The notes below the pieces were generated by a model that saw only the letters and a program-made list of their open reading frames with translations, was not told the DNA's origin and made no database searches. Source: Rhodocyclaceae bacterium (GTDB taxonomy: Bacteria; Pseudomonadota; Gammaproteobacteria; Burkholderiales; Rhodocyclaceae). Taken from it: a stretch of 64,000 bases of DNA. The position numbers and the translations under genes were made by a program. Below are positions 34,222-43,718 of the stretch, in pieces. The DNA lies in the NCBI GenBank assembly GCA_016704145.1, contig JADJAS010000004.1:71482-135481 (forward strand). Direction: 5' to 3'. Positions within the stretch are counted from its first letter, which is position 1; each line of letters begins with the position of its first letter.

Positions 34222-34974
34222 ATGAGCACTACCATGCGCCAGATGCTGGAGGCCGGCGTTCATTTCGGCCACCAGACCCGTTTCTGGAACCCCAAGATGG
34301 CCAGTTACATCTTCGGTCATCGCAACAAGATCCACATCATCAACCTCGAGAAGACCCTCGCCAAGTACAACGAGGCGATGACCTTCGTCAAGAAGATGGC
34401 GGCCCGCAAGGGCAACATCATGTTCGTCGGCACCAAGCGCCAGGCGCGCGAGATCATCGCCGAGGAGGCTGCGCGCTGTGGCATGCCCTGCGTCGAAGAG
34501 CGCTGGCTGGGCGGCATGCTGACCAATTTCAAGACGGTCAAACAGTCGATCAAGCGCCTGAAGGACATGGAGCAGATGGCCCAGGAGGGCAACCTCGAGA
34601 AATTGTCCAAGAAGGAAGCGCTGATGCTGCAACGCGAGATGGTCAAGCTGCAGAAGAGCATCGGCGGCATCAAGGACATGGGCAGCATTCCGGATGCGCT
34701 GTTCGTCATCGACGTCGGCTACCACAAGATCGCCATTACCGAGGCCAACAAGCTGGGCATTCCGGTCATCGGCGTGGTTGACACCAATCACAGCCCGGAG
34801 GGCATCGATTACATCATCCCGGGCAACGACGATTCGTCGCGCGCCATCCGGCTGTATGCCCGTGGCGTCGCCGATGCCATCCTCGAAGGCAAGAACCAGT
34901 CGATCAATGAAGTCGTTCAGCAGATCGCCGGCGGGGACGAATTCGTCGAGGTCGAGGAAGATGCGGCCGAATAA
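34222..34974 (+). CDS. rpsB: 30S ribosomal protein S2
   Basis: A 250-residue S2: MRQMLEAGVHFGHQTRFWNP at the N-terminus, FVGTKRQAREIIAEEA, RWLGGMLTNFKT and VVDTNHSPEGIDYIIPGNDD. It is the first gene of the long translation and envelope operon; CGGAGA lies eight bases upstream of the ATG. Its synthesis is probably controlled through the leader. Confidence 0.99.
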   Translation: MSTTMRQMLEAGVHFGHQTRFWNPKMASYIFGHRNKIHIINLEKTLAKYNEAMTFVKKMAARKGNIMFVGTKRQAREIIAEEAARCGMPCVEERWLGGMLTNFKTVKQSIKRLKDMEQMAQEGNLEKLSKKEALMLQREMVKLQKSIGGIKDMGSIPDALFVIDVGYHKIAITEANKLGIPVIGVVDTNHSPEGIDYIIPGNDDSSRAIRLYARGVADAILEGKNQSINEVVQQIAGGDEFVEVEEDAAE

Positions 34975-35021
34975 GCCTCGCCGCAACCCCTCGAGATCGC
35001 AAATCATTCTGGAGTGAAGTA

Positions 35022-35918
35022 ATGGCGGAAATTACCGCAAGCATGGTCAAGGAACTGCGCGAGAAGACCGACGCGCCGATGATGGAATGCAAGAAGGCGC
35101 TGACCGAGGCCGCCGGCGACATGGCCAAGGCCGAGGAAATCCTGCGCGTCAAGCTCGGCAACAAGGCGACCAAGGCGGCGACCCGCGTCGCCGCCGAAGG
35201 TGTGGTCGGCATGTACCTGGCGGCCGACGGCAAGCTGGCCGCCGTCGTCGAGGTCAATTCGGAAACCGACTTTGTCGCCAAGAACGATGAATTCATCGCC
35301 CTGGCCAAGGGCTGCGCCGAACTCGTCGCCGCGAAGGACCCGGTCGACGTCGCCGCCCTGTCGGCGCTGCCGATGGGTGACGGCACGGTTGAATCCACGC
35401 GCGCCGCGCTGGTCGGCAAGATCGGCGAGAACATGACCCTGCGCCGCTTCCAGCGCATCGAGGCCAAGGGCAAGCTGGCCTCCTACGTGCATGGCGGCAG
35501 CAAGATCGGCGTGCTGGTGGACGTCATCGGCGGCGGCGACACGCTGGCCAAGGACATTGCCATGCACATCGCCGCCTCGAAGCCGAAGGCGCTGGACGCT
35601 GCCGGCGTGCCGGCCGACCTGCTCGACACCGAACGCCGCATCGCTGTCGAGAAGGCGCGCGAAGCCGGCAAGCCCGAGAACATGCTCGACAAGATCGCCG
35701 AAGGCACGGTGCAGAAGTACCTGAAGGACGTGACGCTACTCGGTCAGGTGTTCGTCAAGGCCGAGGACGGCAAGCAGACCATCGAGCAACTGCTGAAAAG
35801 CAAGGGTGCGACGGTCAACGGCTTCACGCTGTACGTCGTCGGCGAGGGCATCGAAAAGAAGGTCAACGACTTCGCCGCCGAAGTGGCTGCCCAGGCCGCC
35901 GCCGCCAAGAAGCAGTAG
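35022..35918 (+). CDS. tsf: Elongation factor Ts
   Basis: A 298-residue EF-Ts: VKELREKTDAPMMECKKALTEA is the N-terminal UBA-like module and TDFVAKNDEF the core contact with EF-Tu. It exchanges GDP for GTP on EF-Tu. It follows rpsB after 47 bases, with TGGAGTGA before the ATG. Confidence 0.99.
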   Translation: MAEITASMVKELREKTDAPMMECKKALTEAAGDMAKAEEILRVKLGNKATKAATRVAAEGVVGMYLAADGKLAAVVEVNSETDFVAKNDEFIALAKGCAELVAAKDPVDVAALSALPMGDGTVESTRAALVGKIGENMTLRRFQRIEAKGKLASYVHGGSKIGVLVDVIGGGDTLAKDIAMHIAASKPKALDAAGVPADLLDTERRIAVEKAREAGKPENMLDKIAEGTVQKYLKDVTLLGQVFVKAEDGKQTIEQLLKSKGATVNGFTLYVVGEGIEKKVNDFAAEVAAQAAAAKKQ

Positions 35919-35921
35919 TCG

Positions 35922-35946
35922 GAAAAGTCAGCCGTCGCGACACGCC
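35922..35946 (-). repeat. Dispersed repeat, copy d
   Basis: It lies in the tsf-pyrH gap in reverse orientation. Read on the minus strand it begins GGCGTGTC, contains GCGACGGCTGACTTT and ends TTC, one base longer than copies a-c. Confidence 0.65.
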
Positions 35947-35961
35947 ACCTGTCCATCGCCC

Positions 35962-36681
35962 ATGACGACCATGCCCGCCTACAAGCGCATCCTGTTGAAG
36001 CTTTCGGGCGAAGCCCTGATGGGTGACGATGCTTACGGCATCAACCGCGATACGCTCTGGCGTATTGTCAATGAGGTGAAGGCGGTGGCCGATTTCGGCG
36101 TCGAGATCGGCGTCGTCATTGGCGGCGGCAACATCTTCCGCGGCATGGCCGGGGCCTCGACGGGCATGGATCGCGCCACGGCTGACTACATGGGCATGCT
36201 GGCGACGGTGATGAATGCCATGGCCTTGGCCGACGCCATGCGCCAGGCGAACTTGCAGGCTCGCGTGCAGTCGGCACTCAACATCGAGCAGGTGGTCGAG
36301 CCCTACATTCGCGGCAAGGCGATCCGCTACCTCGAAGAGGGCAAGGTCGTCATTTTCGGCGGCGGTACCGGCAATCCCTTCTTTACCACCGACACCGCGG
36401 CGGCGCTGCGCGGTTCGGAAATCGGGGCGGAGATGGTGCTGAAGGCCACCAAGGTCGACGGCATCTATACTGCCGATCCCAAGAAGGATCCGAGCGCAAC
36501 CCGCTTTGCCAAGATCAGCTTCGACGAGGCCATCGGCCGCAACCTGGCGGTCATGGACGCCACCGCCTTTGCCCTCTGCCGGGATCAGAAACTACCCATC
36601 AACGTTTTCTCGATCTTCAAGGCCGGCGCGCTCAAGCGCGTGGTGATGGGCGAGGACGAGGGAACGCTGGTGTATTGCTAG
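35962..36681 (+). CDS. pyrH: UMP kinase
   Basis: A 239-residue UMP kinase of the amino-acid-kinase fold: YKRILLKLSGEALMG, IGGGNIFRG, TADYMGMLATVMNA and FGGGTGNPFFTTDTAA. It phosphorylates UMP to UDP. The start is taken as ATG 35962 (MTTMPAYKR); ATG 35971 is equally good, as no clear ribosome site is seen for either. Repeat copy d sits just upstream. Confidence 0.97.
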   Translation: MTTMPAYKRILLKLSGEALMGDDAYGINRDTLWRIVNEVKAVADFGVEIGVVIGGGNIFRGMAGASTGMDRATADYMGMLATVMNAMALADAMRQANLQARVQSALNIEQVVEPYIRGKAIRYLEEGKVVIFGGGTGNPFFTTDTAAALRGSEIGAEMVLKATKVDGIYTADPKKDPSATRFAKISFDEAIGRNLAVMDATAFALCRDQKLPINVFSIFKAGALKRVVMGEDEGTLVYC

Positions 36682-36690
36682 GAGTTTGCG

Positions 36691-37248
36691 ATGATTGCCG
36701 AACTCAAGAAGAATACCGAACAGAAGATGCAGAAGAGCCTCGACGCTCTCAAGCACGATCTGGCCAAGGTCCGCACCGGCCGCGCGCATACCGGCATTCT
36801 CGATCATGTGCAGGTCGAGTACTACGGCTCCTTCATGCCGATTGCCCAGGTCGCCAACATTACTCTGATCGACGCGCGCACCATCGGCGTGCAGCCTTGG
36901 GAAAAGCCGATGATCCCGAAGGTCGAGAAGGCGATCCGCGAATCCGACCTCGGCCTTAATCCGGCCACGCAAGGCGACCTGATCCGCGTGCCCATGCCGA
37001 TGCTGACCGAAGAGCGCCGCAAGGAACTCATCAAGGTGGTCAAGCACGAGGGCGAGAACGCCAAGGTTGCCGTGCGCAACCTGCGCCGCGACGCCATCAC
37101 CCATCTCAAGGATGCGCTGAAGAAGCACGAACTGGCCGAGGACGACGAGCGCCGGGCGCAGGACGATATCCAGAAGCTGACGGACAAGTACGTCGCCGAA
37201 GTCGACAAGATGCTGGTCGAGAAGGAAAAGGACCTGATGGCCATCTGA
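36691..37248 (+). CDS. frr: Ribosome recycling factor
   Basis: A 185-residue RRF: MQKSLDALKHDLAKVRTGRAH, EYYGSFMPIAQVANI and a C-terminal helical DDIQKLTDKYVAEVDKML. It splits post-termination ribosomes with EF-G. AGGAG precedes the ATG by seven bases. Confidence 0.98.
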   Translation: MIAELKKNTEQKMQKSLDALKHDLAKVRTGRAHTGILDHVQVEYYGSFMPIAQVANITLIDARTIGVQPWEKPMIPKVEKAIRESDLGLNPATQGDLIRVPMPMLTEERRKELIKVVKHEGENAKVAVRNLRRDAITHLKDALKKHELAEDDERRAQDDIQKLTDKYVAEVDKMLVEKEKDLMAI

Positions 37249-37254
37249 GCCATC

Positions 37255-37278
37255 GGCGCCCGGCGATGGCTGACTTTG
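37255..37278 (+). repeat. Possible dispersed repeat copy g over the uppS start
   Basis: It begins GGCGCCCG and ends GGCTGACTTTG, and includes the uppS start codon at 37266. It matches the consensus less well on the left half, and no separate ribosome-binding site is visible for uppS. Confidence 0.4.
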
Positions 37279-38066
37279 GTAGTTCCACCCTGAGGGTGCC
37301 CGATGTTTCCGGCGTGCCGAGGCATCTGGCGATCATCATGGATGGCAACGGTCGCTGGGCGCGCAAGCGTTTCCTGCCGCGGGTCGCCGGCCACAAGCGG
37401 GGCGTCGATACCTTGCGCCGCGTCATTCGGGCCTGCATGGAGCGCGGCATCGAGTACCTGACGGTCTTTGCCTTCAGCTCGGAAAACTGGCGCCGGCCGC
37501 CCGAGGAAGTCTCCTTTCTCATGAACCTGTTCGTCGCGGCGCTCAACGATGAAGTGGCGCGGCTGCACGAAAACGGCATCCGTCTGAAAGTGGTGGGCGA
37601 CCTGGACCGTTTCGAGCCACGGTTGAGGGAACTGATCGCGGCCGGCGAACGTCAAACGGCCGGCAACCGGCGGTTGACACTGACCATCGCCGCCAACTAC
37701 GGCGGGCGCTGGGACATCCTGCAAGCGGCCAATCGGCTGGGGCAGGAGCATCCGGAGCGATGCGGTCGATGGACGGAAGCGGATCTGGCTCCTTACCTCG
37801 TGATGGCCCACGCGCCCGAGCCCGACTTGTTCATTCGCACTGGTGGTGAGGAGCGCATCAGCAATTTCATGATCTGGCAGCTCGCCTACTCGGAACTGTA
37901 TTTCACCGACAAGTTGTGGCCGGATTTCGATGCCCGTACCCTGGATGCCGCCATCGCCTCGTACCACAAGCGCGAACGGCGCTTTGGCCGCACCAGCGAA
38001 CAACTGCGGACCACCGGCGAAGCTCCGGCCGCGGTCGAGGCGTCTTCGTCGCTACAGAATGCTTAA
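37266..38066 (+). CDS. uppS: Undecaprenyl diphosphate synthase (cis-prenyltransferase)
   Basis: A 266-residue enzyme: HLAIIMDGNGRWARKR (diphosphate and Mg site), GHKRGVDTLRRVI, TVFAFSSENWRRP and DLFIRTGGEERISNFMIWQLAYSEL given here as the conserved C-terminal region. It makes the C55 lipid carrier for peptidoglycan and O-antigen. The 3' end overlaps cdsA by eight bases. Confidence 0.98.
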   Translation: MADFGSSTLRVPDVSGVPRHLAIIMDGNGRWARKRFLPRVAGHKRGVDTLRRVIRACMERGIEYLTVFAFSSENWRRPPEEVSFLMNLFVAALNDEVARLHENGIRLKVVGDLDRFEPRLRELIAAGERQTAGNRRLTLTIAANYGGRWDILQAANRLGQEHPERCGRWTEADLAPYLVMAHAPEPDLFIRTGGEERISNFMIWQLAYSELYFTDKLWPDFDARTLDAAIASYHKRERRFGRTSEQLRTTGEAPAAVEASSSLQNA

Positions 38067-38853
38067 GACACGGATCGTCACGGCGCTGGCCCTGCTCGCC
38101 GGATTCCTGTGCATCCTTTTTCTGCTGCCGGAAGCGGGCGTCGCCCTGGCCTTCGGCATGGTGGCCGGGCTGCTGGCCTGGGAATGGGCCGGACTGATGC
38201 GGGTCGACGCCGCCGGCCGCCTTCTGTTCGCCGGCGTCGTTCTGGTTTCCTGCCTTGCCGCCTACCATCAGCCCGAATTCGCTTTCCCGCGACTGTGGTG
38301 GATGTCCGCCGCGTTCTGGCTCTTGCTGGCGCCGCTCTGGTTATGGCGTCGATGGCGCATCGATGCCAACGACATGGTGGGCTATCTCGTCGGCTGGACC
38401 TTGATCGTGCCCACTTGGGCGGCCTTGGTCGGCTTGCAGGCGCGCAATCCGTGGCTGTTGTTCGCGGTGATGGGGCTGGTCTGGGTGGCCGACATCGCCG
38501 CCTACTTCGCCGGGCGCCGCTACGGGCGCCGCAAACTGGCCCCGGCCATCAGCCCGGGCAAGACCTGGGAGGGCGTCGGCGGCGCGGTGGCGGGCGTTCT
38601 GCTCTACGGCGCCATCGCGACCCTGATGGCCGGCTACGAGCCGCCGAGCATGGTCGGCTGGACGCTGCTGTTGATTGCGCTGACGGCGGTAAGCATCCAG
38701 GGCGACCTTTTCGAATCGATGATCAAGCGCCAAGCGGGGGTCAAGGACAGCAGCAACCTGCTGCCCGGCCATGGTGGCCTGCTCGACCGGCTCGACAGCC
38801 AGACATCGACACTGCCGATGGCGGCGCTGGCCATCGCCTGGCTATCGTCATGA
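38059..38853 (+). CDS. cdsA: Phosphatidate cytidylyltransferase
   Basis: A 264-residue integral membrane protein with about seven to eight hydrophobic helices. The CDP-diglyceride synthase signature is at the C-terminus: SMIKRQAGVKDSSNLLPGHG followed by GLLDRLDS. It makes CDP-diacylglycerol for phospholipid synthesis. It starts inside the end of uppS and its stop overlaps the dxr ATG. Confidence 0.97.
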   Translation: MLKTRIVTALALLAGFLCILFLLPEAGVALAFGMVAGLLAWEWAGLMRVDAAGRLLFAGVVLVSCLAAYHQPEFAFPRLWWMSAAFWLLLAPLWLWRRWRIDANDMVGYLVGWTLIVPTWAALVGLQARNPWLLFAVMGLVWVADIAAYFAGRRYGRRKLAPAISPGKTWEGVGGAVAGVLLYGAIATLMAGYEPPSMVGWTLLLIALTAVSIQGDLFESMIKRQAGVKDSSNLLPGHGGLLDRLDSQTSTLPMAALAIAWLSS

Positions 38854-40037
38854 CCGGCCGCCAGCGCCTCGCCATTCTCGGCGCCACCGGATCGATCGGC
38901 CTCAGCACGCTCGACGTGGTGGCGCGCCACCCGGAACGTTTCGAGGTAGTCGCCTTGACCGGGCACCGCCGGCTCGACATCCTGGCCGCGCAATGCCGCC
39001 GCCATCGGCCCCGTTACGCGGTGGTCGGCGACTCGGCCGACGCGAAGAGGCTCGGCGAGGCGCTCGCCGGTGTCGGTACCGAGGTGCTGGCCGGCGTCGC
39101 GGCCCTGGAGGGCGTCGCCGCGCTTCCTGAAGTCGACACCGTGATGGCCGCCATTGTTGGCGCGGCCGGCTTGTCGCCGACCCTGGCGGCCGTGCGCGCC
39201 GGCAAGAAGGTGTTGTTGGCGAACAAGGAAGCGCTGGTGATGGCCGGCGCCGTGTTCATGGCGGAAGTCAGCCGTCGCGGCACGCCGTTGTTGCCGATCG
39301 ACAGCGAACACAACGCGGTTTTTCAGTCATTGCCGCGCGCTTTCGACGGCAACCTCGCCGCCTGTGGCGTGCGCAAGGTTTTGCTCACCGCCTCCGGCGG
39401 ACCTTTTCGCGCCACGCCGATCGAGGCGCTGGCGGAAGTGACGCCGGAGCAGGCCTGTGCCCATCCGAACTGGGTGATGGGCCGCAAGATCTCGGTGGAC
39501 TCCGCCACTATGATGAACAAGGGGCTGGAAGTGATCGAGGCGCGCTGGCTGTTCAATGCCATGCCGGACCAGATCGAGGTGGTGATTCATCCCGAGAGCG
39601 TGATTCATTCGCTGGTGCAATACGTCGATGGCTCCGTTCTGGCGCAACTGGGCAATCCCGACATGCGCACGCCCATCGCGCATGCCCTGGCCTATCCCGA
39701 GCGGATCGACGCCGGCGTGGCACCGTTGGATCTGTTCGAGATTGGTCGCCTGAATTTCGAGCGCCCCGATCTGCGGCGCTTTCCGTGCCTGAGCCTGGCT
39801 TTTCAGGCGCTGCGTGCCGGCGGAAACGCGCCGGCGGTCCTCAACGCGGCGAACGAAGTGGCGGTCGAGGCTTTCCTGGAAGGCCGGCTCGCCTATCCGG
39901 ACATTGCCCAGGTCATCGCCGCCTCGCTCGATGCCGTGCCGGCCGCCGCCACCGATACCCTGGAGGCAGTACTGGCGGCGGACCGCGCCGGCCGCGAGGC
40001 GGCCCTGGGCATGTTGTTGGCGCGCCACGCATCATGA
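38850..40037 (+). CDS. dxr: 1-deoxy-D-xylulose-5-phosphate reductoisomerase
   Basis: A 395-residue DXR: NADPH motif GATGSIGLSTL at residue 11, ANKEALVMAG, metal site PIDSEHNAVFQ, and NPSG-like substrate loop LTASGGPFR. It commits carbon to the MEP isoprenoid pathway. ATG 38850 overlaps the cdsA stop, and its own stop overlaps rseP. Confidence 0.98.
   Translation: MTGRQRLAILGATGSIGLSTLDVVARHPERFEVVALTGHRRLDILAAQCRRHRPRYAVVGDSADAKRLGEALAGVGTEVLAGVAALEGVAALPEVDTVMAAIVGAAGLSPTLAAVRAGKKVLLANKEALVMAGAVFMAEVSRRGTPLLPIDSEHNAVFQSLPRAFDGNLAACGVRKVLLTASGGPFRATPIEALAEVTPEQACAHPNWVMGRKISVDSATMMNKGLEVIEARWLFNAMPDQIEVVIHPESVIHSLVQYVDGSVLAQLGNPDMRTPIAHALAYPERIDAGVAPLDLFEIGRLNFERPDLRRFPCLSLAFQALRAGGNAPAVLNAANEVAVEAFLEGRLAYPDIAQVIAASLDAVPAAATDTLEAVLAADRAGREAALGMLLARHAS
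39263..39286 (-). repeat. Possible dispersed repeat copy e inside dxr
   Basis: Read on the minus strand it begins GGCGTGCC, continues GCGACGGCTGACTT and ends CC, differing from the intergenic consensus only at the end. It encodes EVSRRGTP of Dxr, a poorly conserved surface segment in this family. Confidence 0.45.
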
Positions 40038-41407
40038 GCTACGCCGCCCTTCTCTGGTACCTGGGCGCGTTCATCGTCGCGCTGGGCGTCCTCATCGTTG
40101 TCCACGAACTCGGCCACTACCTGGTGGCGCGCCTGGCCGGCGTCAAGGTGCTGCGATTCTCGGTGGGCTTCGGCAAGCCCATCTATCGCCGATGCCTTGG
40201 CGTCGACGGCACGGAATGGGCCATCGGCGCGTTTCCGCTGGGCGGCTATGTCAAGATGCTCGACGAACGCGAGGGCGAGGTGCCGGCGGCGGAACTCGAC
40301 CGAGCTTTCAACCGCCAGCCGGTCGGCTGGCGCATGCTGATCGTGGCAGCCGGGCCGGTGGCCAACTTGCTGTTTGCGGTGCTGCTGTACTGGGTACTGT
40401 TCATCCACGGCGTCGACGAGCTGCGTCCAATGCTGGCGCGACCACCGGTCGGTAGCGTGGCGGCCGCGGCCGGCGTCGAGGAGGGCGACCTGGTGCGCAA
40501 CGTGTCCGGTGTCGCGGTCAGTACCGCCCAGGAGCTTCGCTGGCAACTGATGCAAGGGCTCATGGAGCGACAACCGGTTGTCCTCGAAGTGATGACATCG
40601 AGAAACGAGATCGCGCTGCGCCGCCTGGATACCTCGTTCTTCGACGTCGCGGAACTCGATGCCGACTTCACCACGCAGCTGGGTGTGCAGCCACATCACC
40701 CGAGGCTGCGGCCGGTGATCGGCGCCGTCGCGCCCGGTTCGGTGGCCGAGGTGGCGGGACTGTTGACGGGCGACGAGGTGCGCGCGATCAATGGTCGGGC
40801 CATCGACGAATGGAGTCAGTTGGTGACGGCCGTGAAAGCCTCTCCCGGGAAGTCGCTGGCCATGACATTGGCGCGGGGCAGCGTGACCGTGGAGGTTGCC
40901 CTGGTGCCCGAAGAGACCAGTGAACGGGGTGTCCGGATCGGCCGCATCGGCGTCGGTGTCCGTGACGATCCGGCAGCGCGGGCGGGATTGCTGGTGCGTG
41001 TGCATCTGGCGCCCGGCGAGGCGCTGGCCAGGGCAAGCATCCAGACCTGGGAAACCTCGCTGTTCAGCCTGCGCATGATCGGGCGCATGCTGGTCGGCGA
41101 ACTGTCCTGGAAAAACATTTCCGGCCCGGTCACCATTGCCGACTATGCTGGCCAGTCCGCCCGCATGGGGCTCGATCATTACCTCAAGTTTCTGGCGCTG
41201 ATCAGCATCAGCCTGGGCGTGCTGAACCTGCTGCCGGTGCCGATTCTGGATGGCGGGCATTTGCTGTATTATTTTATCGAGGTCATCAAGGGTGGTCCGC
41301 TATCCGAGCGGGCCATGGAGATCGGGCAGCAAGTCGGCCTTGCGCTGCTGGCGCTCTTGATGGCGTTTGCCTTTTACAACGACTTCAACCGCCTGGTCTC
41401 GGGCTGA
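40034..41407 (+). CDS. rseP: Site-2 intramembrane protease RseP
   Basis: A 457-residue zinc metalloprotease: HELGH (24-28) in the first membrane helix, two PDZ domains in the middle (around 125-210 and 215-300), and the second active-site motif LLPVPILDGGHLLYY near residue 400. It cleaves RseA-type anti-sigma factors and signal-peptide remnants. Its neighbour bamA belongs to the envelope-stress circuit it controls. Confidence 0.97.
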   Translation: MSYAALLWYLGAFIVALGVLIVVHELGHYLVARLAGVKVLRFSVGFGKPIYRRCLGVDGTEWAIGAFPLGGYVKMLDEREGEVPAAELDRAFNRQPVGWRMLIVAAGPVANLLFAVLLYWVLFIHGVDELRPMLARPPVGSVAAAAGVEEGDLVRNVSGVAVSTAQELRWQLMQGLMERQPVVLEVMTSRNEIALRRLDTSFFDVAELDADFTTQLGVQPHHPRLRPVIGAVAPGSVAEVAGLLTGDEVRAINGRAIDEWSQLVTAVKASPGKSLAMTLARGSVTVEVALVPEETSERGVRIGRIGVGVRDDPAARAGLLVRVHLAPGEALARASIQTWETSLFSLRMIGRMLVGELSWKNISGPVTIADYAGQSARMGLDHYLKFLALISISLGVLNLLPVPILDGGHLLYYFIEVIKGGPLSERAMEIGQQVGLALLALLMAFAFYNDFNRLVSG

Positions 41408-41410
41408 TTC

Positions 41411-43693
41411 ATGACGAAGAATGCGATTACGGGCCTGATTGCGGCCATGTTGGCGCCGGCGGTGTACGCACTCGATCCGGTGGTCATCAAGGACATCCGG
41501 GTCGAAGGGATTCAGCGCACGGAAGCCGGCACGGTTTTCAACTATCTGCCGGTCAAGGTGGGCGATACCATGACCGACGAACAAGCCGCCGAGGCCGTCA
41601 AGAAGCTCTTTGCCACCGGATTCTTCAAGGATGTGCGGCTGGAGATGGACAGCGGTGTGTTGGTCGTGGTGCTCGAGGAGCAGCCAGCCATTGCCGCCGT
41701 GGACTTCGTCGGCATCAAGGAGTTCGACAAGGAACAACTGCGCAAGGGCTTGCGCGATGTCGGACTCGCGGAGTCGCGGATCTTCGATCGCGCGCTGGTC
41801 GAACGCGCCGAGCAGGAGTTGAAGCGGCAGTACCTGAGTCGCGGGCATTACGCGGTCCAACTCACGACGACCGTCACGCCCCTGGAGCGCAACCGCGTCG
41901 GTATCAGCTTCAGCGTAGACGAGGGCGAGATCGCCAAGATCAAGCAGATCAACGTCATCGGCGCCACTGCGTTCAAGGAAAAGGAACTACTCGACCTGTT
42001 CGTGCTGCGCACGCCGAACTGGCTGAGCTGGTACACCAAGAATGACCAGTATTCGAAGCAGAAGCTTTCCGGCGACCTGGAAAGTCTGCGTTCGTTCTAC
42101 CTGAACCGCGGCTACCTCGAATTCAACGTCGAATCGACCCAGGTTTCCATTTCCCCGGACAAGCAGGACATTTACATCACCATCAACATCTCGGAGGGAG
42201 CGCAGTACTCGGTATCGTCGGTCAAGCTGGCCGGTGAACTGCTGCTGCCCGAGGAGGAGTTGATCAAGCTGGTCAAGGTCGCGCCTGGCGAGATGTATTC
42301 GCGCGAACGGCTGACCGAGTCAACCAAGGCCATCGCCGACCGCCTGGGCAACGATGGCTACGCCTTCGCCAACGTCAATGCCGCTCCCGAGCTGGACAAG
42401 GAAAAGCGTCAAGTGGCGTTCACGATCTACGTCGACCCGGGCCGTCGCGCCTACGTGCGGCGCATCAACGTCACCGGCAATTCGCGCTCGCGTGACGAAG
42501 TTGTCCGTCGCGAAATGCGTCAGATGGAGTCCAGCTGGTATGACGGCGAGAAAATCAACCGCTCGCGCACGCGGGTGGATCGCCTCGGCTATTTCGAGGA
42601 GGTGACGCTGGAAACGCCGGCGGTGCCCGGGACGACCGATCAGGTCGATGTCAACGTGAACGTCAAGGAAAAGGCCACCGGCGCCCTGATGCTGGGCTTG
42701 GGCTTTTCCAGCTCGGAGAAGCTGGTGCTCTCCGGGTCGGTTCAACAACAGAACATGTTCGGCAGCGGCAACTTCGTCGGCATCGGCGTCAACAGCAGCA
42801 AATCGAACACGGTTTATTCATTTTCATATACCGACCCTTACTACACGGTCGATGGCGTGTCGCGCGGTTTCGACTTCTACCACCGTAACTACGATACCTC
42901 GTCGCTGGCGACCATCGCCACCTATGGAGCGAAGTCAACCGGTGGTGGCGTTCGCTTTGGCGTGCCGATCAGCGAGGACGACACGGTCAATTTCGGCCTC
43001 GCCTTAGACCAGACCCGGCTGAAGGTGGGCTCCAGCAGTCCGCAGCGCTTCCAGGACTATGTCGCCGAGAACGGCAACTCATACAGCAGCGTGGTCGGCT
43101 CGATCGGCTGGTCCAAGGACACCATCGACAGCCGTCTTTATCCCACCAAGGGCTACATTCACAGGCTTGGCGCCGAGGCGGCGGTTCCCGGTGGCGATCT
43201 GCGCTTTTACAAGCTGAGCTACCAGATTCAGCGCTACCTGACCTTGTGGGGCAACTACACGCTGGCGCTGAACGGCGAGTTCGGCTATGCCGATGGCTAC
43301 GGCAAGAAGTCGTTGCCGTTTTTCAAGAACTTCTATGCTGGTGGCATTGGCTCGGTACGTGGCTTCGACAACGGTTCGCTCGGCCCGCGCGACTCGACCA
43401 CCGACGAATCGCTCGGCGGCAATCGCCGGGTGGTCGGCGGCGCCGAGTTGCTGTTTCCGATGCCTGGCATGGGGCAGGACAAGTCGCTGCGCGTCGGCGC
43501 GTTCGTCGACACCGGGCAGGTCTGGGGCGCCGGCGAGAAAATGAAGGCGGCTGATTTGCGCTACAGCGTCGGGCTGTCGGCGGCCTGGAACTCGCCGGTT
43601 GGGCCATTGAAGTTCAGTATTGGCCAGCCGCTCAACAAGAAGGATAATGACAAGCTGCAAAGATTCCAGTTCCAGATGGGAACGGTGTTCTGA
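41411..43693 (+). CDS. bamA: Outer-membrane protein assembly factor BamA
   Basis: A 760-residue Omp85 protein: signal peptide (cleavage after VYA near residue 20), five POTRA domains to about 345, then the beta-barrel with the terminal aromatic signature FQMGTVF. The barrel contains VRGFDNGSLGPRD, the VRGF/Y loop-6 motif. It inserts outer-membrane proteins. It begins three bases after rseP. Confidence 0.98.
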   Translation: MTKNAITGLIAAMLAPAVYALDPVVIKDIRVEGIQRTEAGTVFNYLPVKVGDTMTDEQAAEAVKKLFATGFFKDVRLEMDSGVLVVVLEEQPAIAAVDFVGIKEFDKEQLRKGLRDVGLAESRIFDRALVERAEQELKRQYLSRGHYAVQLTTTVTPLERNRVGISFSVDEGEIAKIKQINVIGATAFKEKELLDLFVLRTPNWLSWYTKNDQYSKQKLSGDLESLRSFYLNRGYLEFNVESTQVSISPDKQDIYITINISEGAQYSVSSVKLAGELLLPEEELIKLVKVAPGEMYSRERLTESTKAIADRLGNDGYAFANVNAAPELDKEKRQVAFTIYVDPGRRAYVRRINVTGNSRSRDEVVRREMRQMESSWYDGEKINRSRTRVDRLGYFEEVTLETPAVPGTTDQVDVNVNVKEKATGALMLGLGFSSSEKLVLSGSVQQQNMFGSGNFVGIGVNSSKSNTVYSFSYTDPYYTVDGVSRGFDFYHRNYDTSSLATIATYGAKSTGGGVRFGVPISEDDTVNFGLALDQTRLKVGSSSPQRFQDYVAENGNSYSSVVGSIGWSKDTIDSRLYPTKGYIHRLGAEAAVPGGDLRFYKLSYQIQRYLTLWGNYTLALNGEFGYADGYGKKSLPFFKNFYAGGIGSVRGFDNGSLGPRDSTTDESLGGNRRVVGGAELLFPMPGMGQDKSLRVGAFVDTGQVWGAGEKMKAADLRYSVGLSAAWNSPVGPLKFSIGQPLNKKDNDKLQRFQFQMGTVF

Positions 43694-43718
43694 CAATGTC
43701 GCGTGGGAGTCCGATGCC

